From Nothophaeocryptopus gaeumannii (taxonomy: Eukaryota > Ascomycota > Dothideomycetes > Mycosphaerellales > Mycosphaerellaceae): DNA of 64,000 nt. A program made the position numbers and the translations under genes. Location of the stretch: NCBI GenBank assembly GCA_031771865.1, contig JASISA010000002.1:620001-684000 (forward strand), written 5' to 3'. Below, piece by piece: positions 62,223 to 64,000 of the stretch (its first letter is position 1; every line of letters begins with the position of its first letter). The notes under the pieces were generated by a model, which worked only from the letters and a program-made list of their open reading frames with translations, was not told where the DNA came from and did not search any database.

Positions 62223-62981
62223 CTATCTGTATGGTGCATCCGCTCTTGCCACCGCAGCCAACTCCGGCTCCCACTTATCACCATTCGAAAGCAGCTTCTC
62301 CTTGTTGTATAGCAGCTCTTCTCTCGTCTCAGTCGCGTACTCTGCGTTCGGGCTCTCCACAATGGCATCCACGGGGCAAGACTCCTGGCAGTAGCCGCAG
62401 TAGATGCACTTGGTCATATCAATGTCGTAGCGGGTCGTTCGTCGGCTACCGTCTTCACGCTCTTCGGCTTCGATTGTGATGGCTTGGGCTGGGCAGATGG
62501 CTTCGCAGAGCTTGCAAGCGATGCAGCGCTCTTCGCCGGTCGGGTAGCGTCTCAAGGCGTGTTCGCCACGGAAGCGCGGCGAGATGGGCCCTTTCTCGAA
62601 CGGGTAGTAGATTGTGTATCTAATCATTTCCAGTCAGTATACCGTCTTCAGGAAACATGTCGTGCGGCAATGGCTGATGTGGACTTACGGAGGTCGGAAG
62701 AACTGCTCCAATAGCACGTACATTCCTCTCATCATCTCAGTGAGTAGGAAGTATTTGCCCGCCTGGTCCCATACGCTCTCCTTTTGCTCGTTCCATTTCC
62801 GCGGCGGTGGTATCCTGAATCCATCTGGTGGCGGGCCCTCGGCCTTTCCTCCCAACCCTACTTGTCTCCGCGCGCCGGTCGAGAGGGCCGCGGTGGAGGT
62901 GCGCCCGACGGTGGCGGCGTGGAGGAGGGAGTAGGTGGGCCGCGAGTGCGCCAGCGCCATGAAAGCCCGCGGAGTTGACAT
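62223..62981 (-). CDS. NADH:ubiquinone oxidoreductase (complex I) 23 kDa Fe-S subunit, NDUFS8/TYKY
   Basis: Two exons, 62981-62689 and 62619-62223, give 229 aa. The 69-bp intron (gtaagt..gattag) joins EQFFRPP to YTIYYPFEKGPISPRFRGEH in phase 2. Residues 1-~40 (MSTPRAFMALAHSRPTYSLL) are a mitochondrial presequence. Two 4Fe-4S ferredoxin motifs, C-x2-C-x2-C-x3-CP, are intact: CIACKLCEAICP and CIYCGYCQESCP. They bind clusters N6a and N6b in the matrix arm of complex I, on the electron path to ubiquinone. The segment RRYPTGEERCIACKLCEA is the family's most conserved part. Length matches fungal orthologues. Confidence 0.96.
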
Positions 62982-63935
62982 TATGGGCTTTGTGGGTGAG
63001 GTGGTGATTGGAATCCGAAGATGTCTGATGGTTGTACATCAAAAGATGAAGCTGTCGAGTGGCGCGGGCCTATCAAGTGCGTTCAATTGATAATCGGGTG
63101 CATCCGGATGAACTCAAACTCTAAATTGGCGTCTGTCCGACGACGTGCAGACTACACGGAAAGCTCAATAGCATATGTCGATCACTCAAAAGGGCTCGAC
63201 GATATTCTTGGACATATTGTAAATCATCTCTGCCATTGATGAATAACGCAGCTCCTATCTGTCTCTTCGGAGCTTTGCCGACATGTCTTCACACGCTGAC
63301 CTCATGTTGTCATCGACAGTTTATGTCCATTCTCTGGCCAACAGTACACAGGGCAGGCTCATCCCGTCTGGAAGCTCCAGTCAGCATGATTGAAACGCTG
63401 CTGAATGGCTCTACCGATGAAGACAAAAGTGCATGTGGTGTGCCTGTACATTTCAGAGAGCCTGAGCCGTGCGACGAATGGTCAAAGGACCGGAATGGTT
63501 GTCAGCTTCATCGATGTGCGCATTCTGAGGCACTTCATCTCGTGTTCCGCCAGATGTGAAGCCTTTATCAAAAGACGTGACGCTGGCTGAGAAGAAACAC
63601 AGCTGGTGAGCGTCGTACCAGGTGAACTGCCCCTTCAGCGGACGGTGACAGAGCCTTGCTCGCCATCGAAGCGGCGTTGCACGCCCGATGATGTTGTTAA
63701 AGGGAAGTACATGTAGCAGATGTCAAGAACAGAAGACGCGGGCGAACTTGACGCGCGGGTAAAGTTCACGCGGCGCGTCGGCCTCGAGAGTGGGGCCTGG
63801 CCCGCATCTCGACCTCGATGGCAGTGTACAACTCAGGTATTACATCTCGTCCACAATCAACTTTACCTTCGACATCTTTGACCTCCTACCCGTAACTTAT
63901 CCCTAGGCTGCTGGTGATCCGCATATGCAGGCAAC
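62982..63935. promoter_or_regulatory. Divergent intergenic region
   Basis: 954 bp between the complex I subunit (minus) and the partial Ist1-like gene (plus). The last ~120 bp are a T/C-rich leader. No gene supported; frames at 63021-63590 have no domains. Confidence 0.4.
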
Positions 63936-64000
63936 ATGGCGCCGGCGTCGTCGTTGGTGAACAAAATCAAAGTGCAACTCAAGTTGAGCATATCCCGACT
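63936..64000 (+). CDS. Ist1-like ESCRT-III-associated protein, 5' end only
   Basis: ATG 63936 opens a frame of 21 codons cut by the window edge: MAPASSLVNKIKVQLKLSIS followed by RL. The 'KxKVQLKLxISRL' helix is the start of the Ist1 domain (IST1, vacuolar sorting), which binds Did2 and Vps4 in the multivesicular-body pathway. With so few residues the call rests on this one helix. Confidence 0.55.
   Translation, partial: MAPASSLVNKIKVQLKLSISR

Overview
The window looks like nuclear DNA of a filamentous ascomycete, probably a Dothideomycete (the class-level guess is inference). Genes are spaced about 2 kb apart on both strands. Introns are short (about 45-80 bp) with GT..AG ends and CTAAC/CTAAT branch sites. 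Several families are typical of Pezizomycotina: Zn2Cys6 regulators, NmrA-like reductases, fungal amino-acid/choline permeases and 'LPAELR' F-box-like proteins. A complex I subunit is present, which excludes Saccharomyces-type yeasts. I saw no transposon, CRISPR array, rRNA or convincing tRNA.

Layout. 0.7-9.3 kb: an RGG-tailed predicted ABC-class ATPase; a Q/P-rich protein with an SS18/Snf11-like core; an NmrA-like reductase beside a Zn2Cys6 regulator; an AlkB-type dioxygenase with a GRF zinc finger. 9.4-11.8 kb: a decay zone with a Diels-Alderase/AttH-like relic, a frameshifted F-box gene and an intact F-box-like gene. 12.3-19.1 kb: a small conserved-looking protein, a lysophospholipid acyltransferase with a long Ala/Lys tail, and four small low-complexity or membrane/coiled-coil genes, two with damaged gene models. 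19.2-26.5 kb: RNA polymerase I largest subunit and Prp3, divergent across 233 bp. 26.6-30.5 kb: a decayed F-box gene, a small TATA-driven gene and a secreted Ser/Thr-rich protein. 31.4-33.7 kb: a kinesin-10/KIF22-like motor with a C-terminal helix-hairpin-helix. 33.8-38.0 kb: four 'LPAELR' genes, two in tandem and one decayed. 38.3-42.4 kb: GNAT acetyltransferase, APC-family permease with six exons, and a glutathione S-transferase. 43.8-50.6 kb: Snf5 (SWI/SNF) convergent with an Rco1-like double-PHD protein. 51.3-57.1 kb: a PA2G4/Cdb4-like protein divergent from a Tps2-type trehalose-6-phosphate phosphatase. 57.4-64 kb: a nucleotidyltransferase (poly(A) polymerase-like), a small gene, the complex I 23 kDa Fe-S subunit, and the first codons of an Ist1-like gene cut by the window edge.

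Most intact genes are housekeeping: transcription, splicing, chromatin, lipid, trehalose and respiration. The unusual material lies between them. There are repeated, partly decayed F-box and 'LPAELR' genes, the Diels-Alderase-like relic, and a pair of small paralogous genes whose reading frames are interrupted at places where an intron would be expected. Exon structures were built by hand from splice sites and reading-frame continuity; protein lengths follow from those models.
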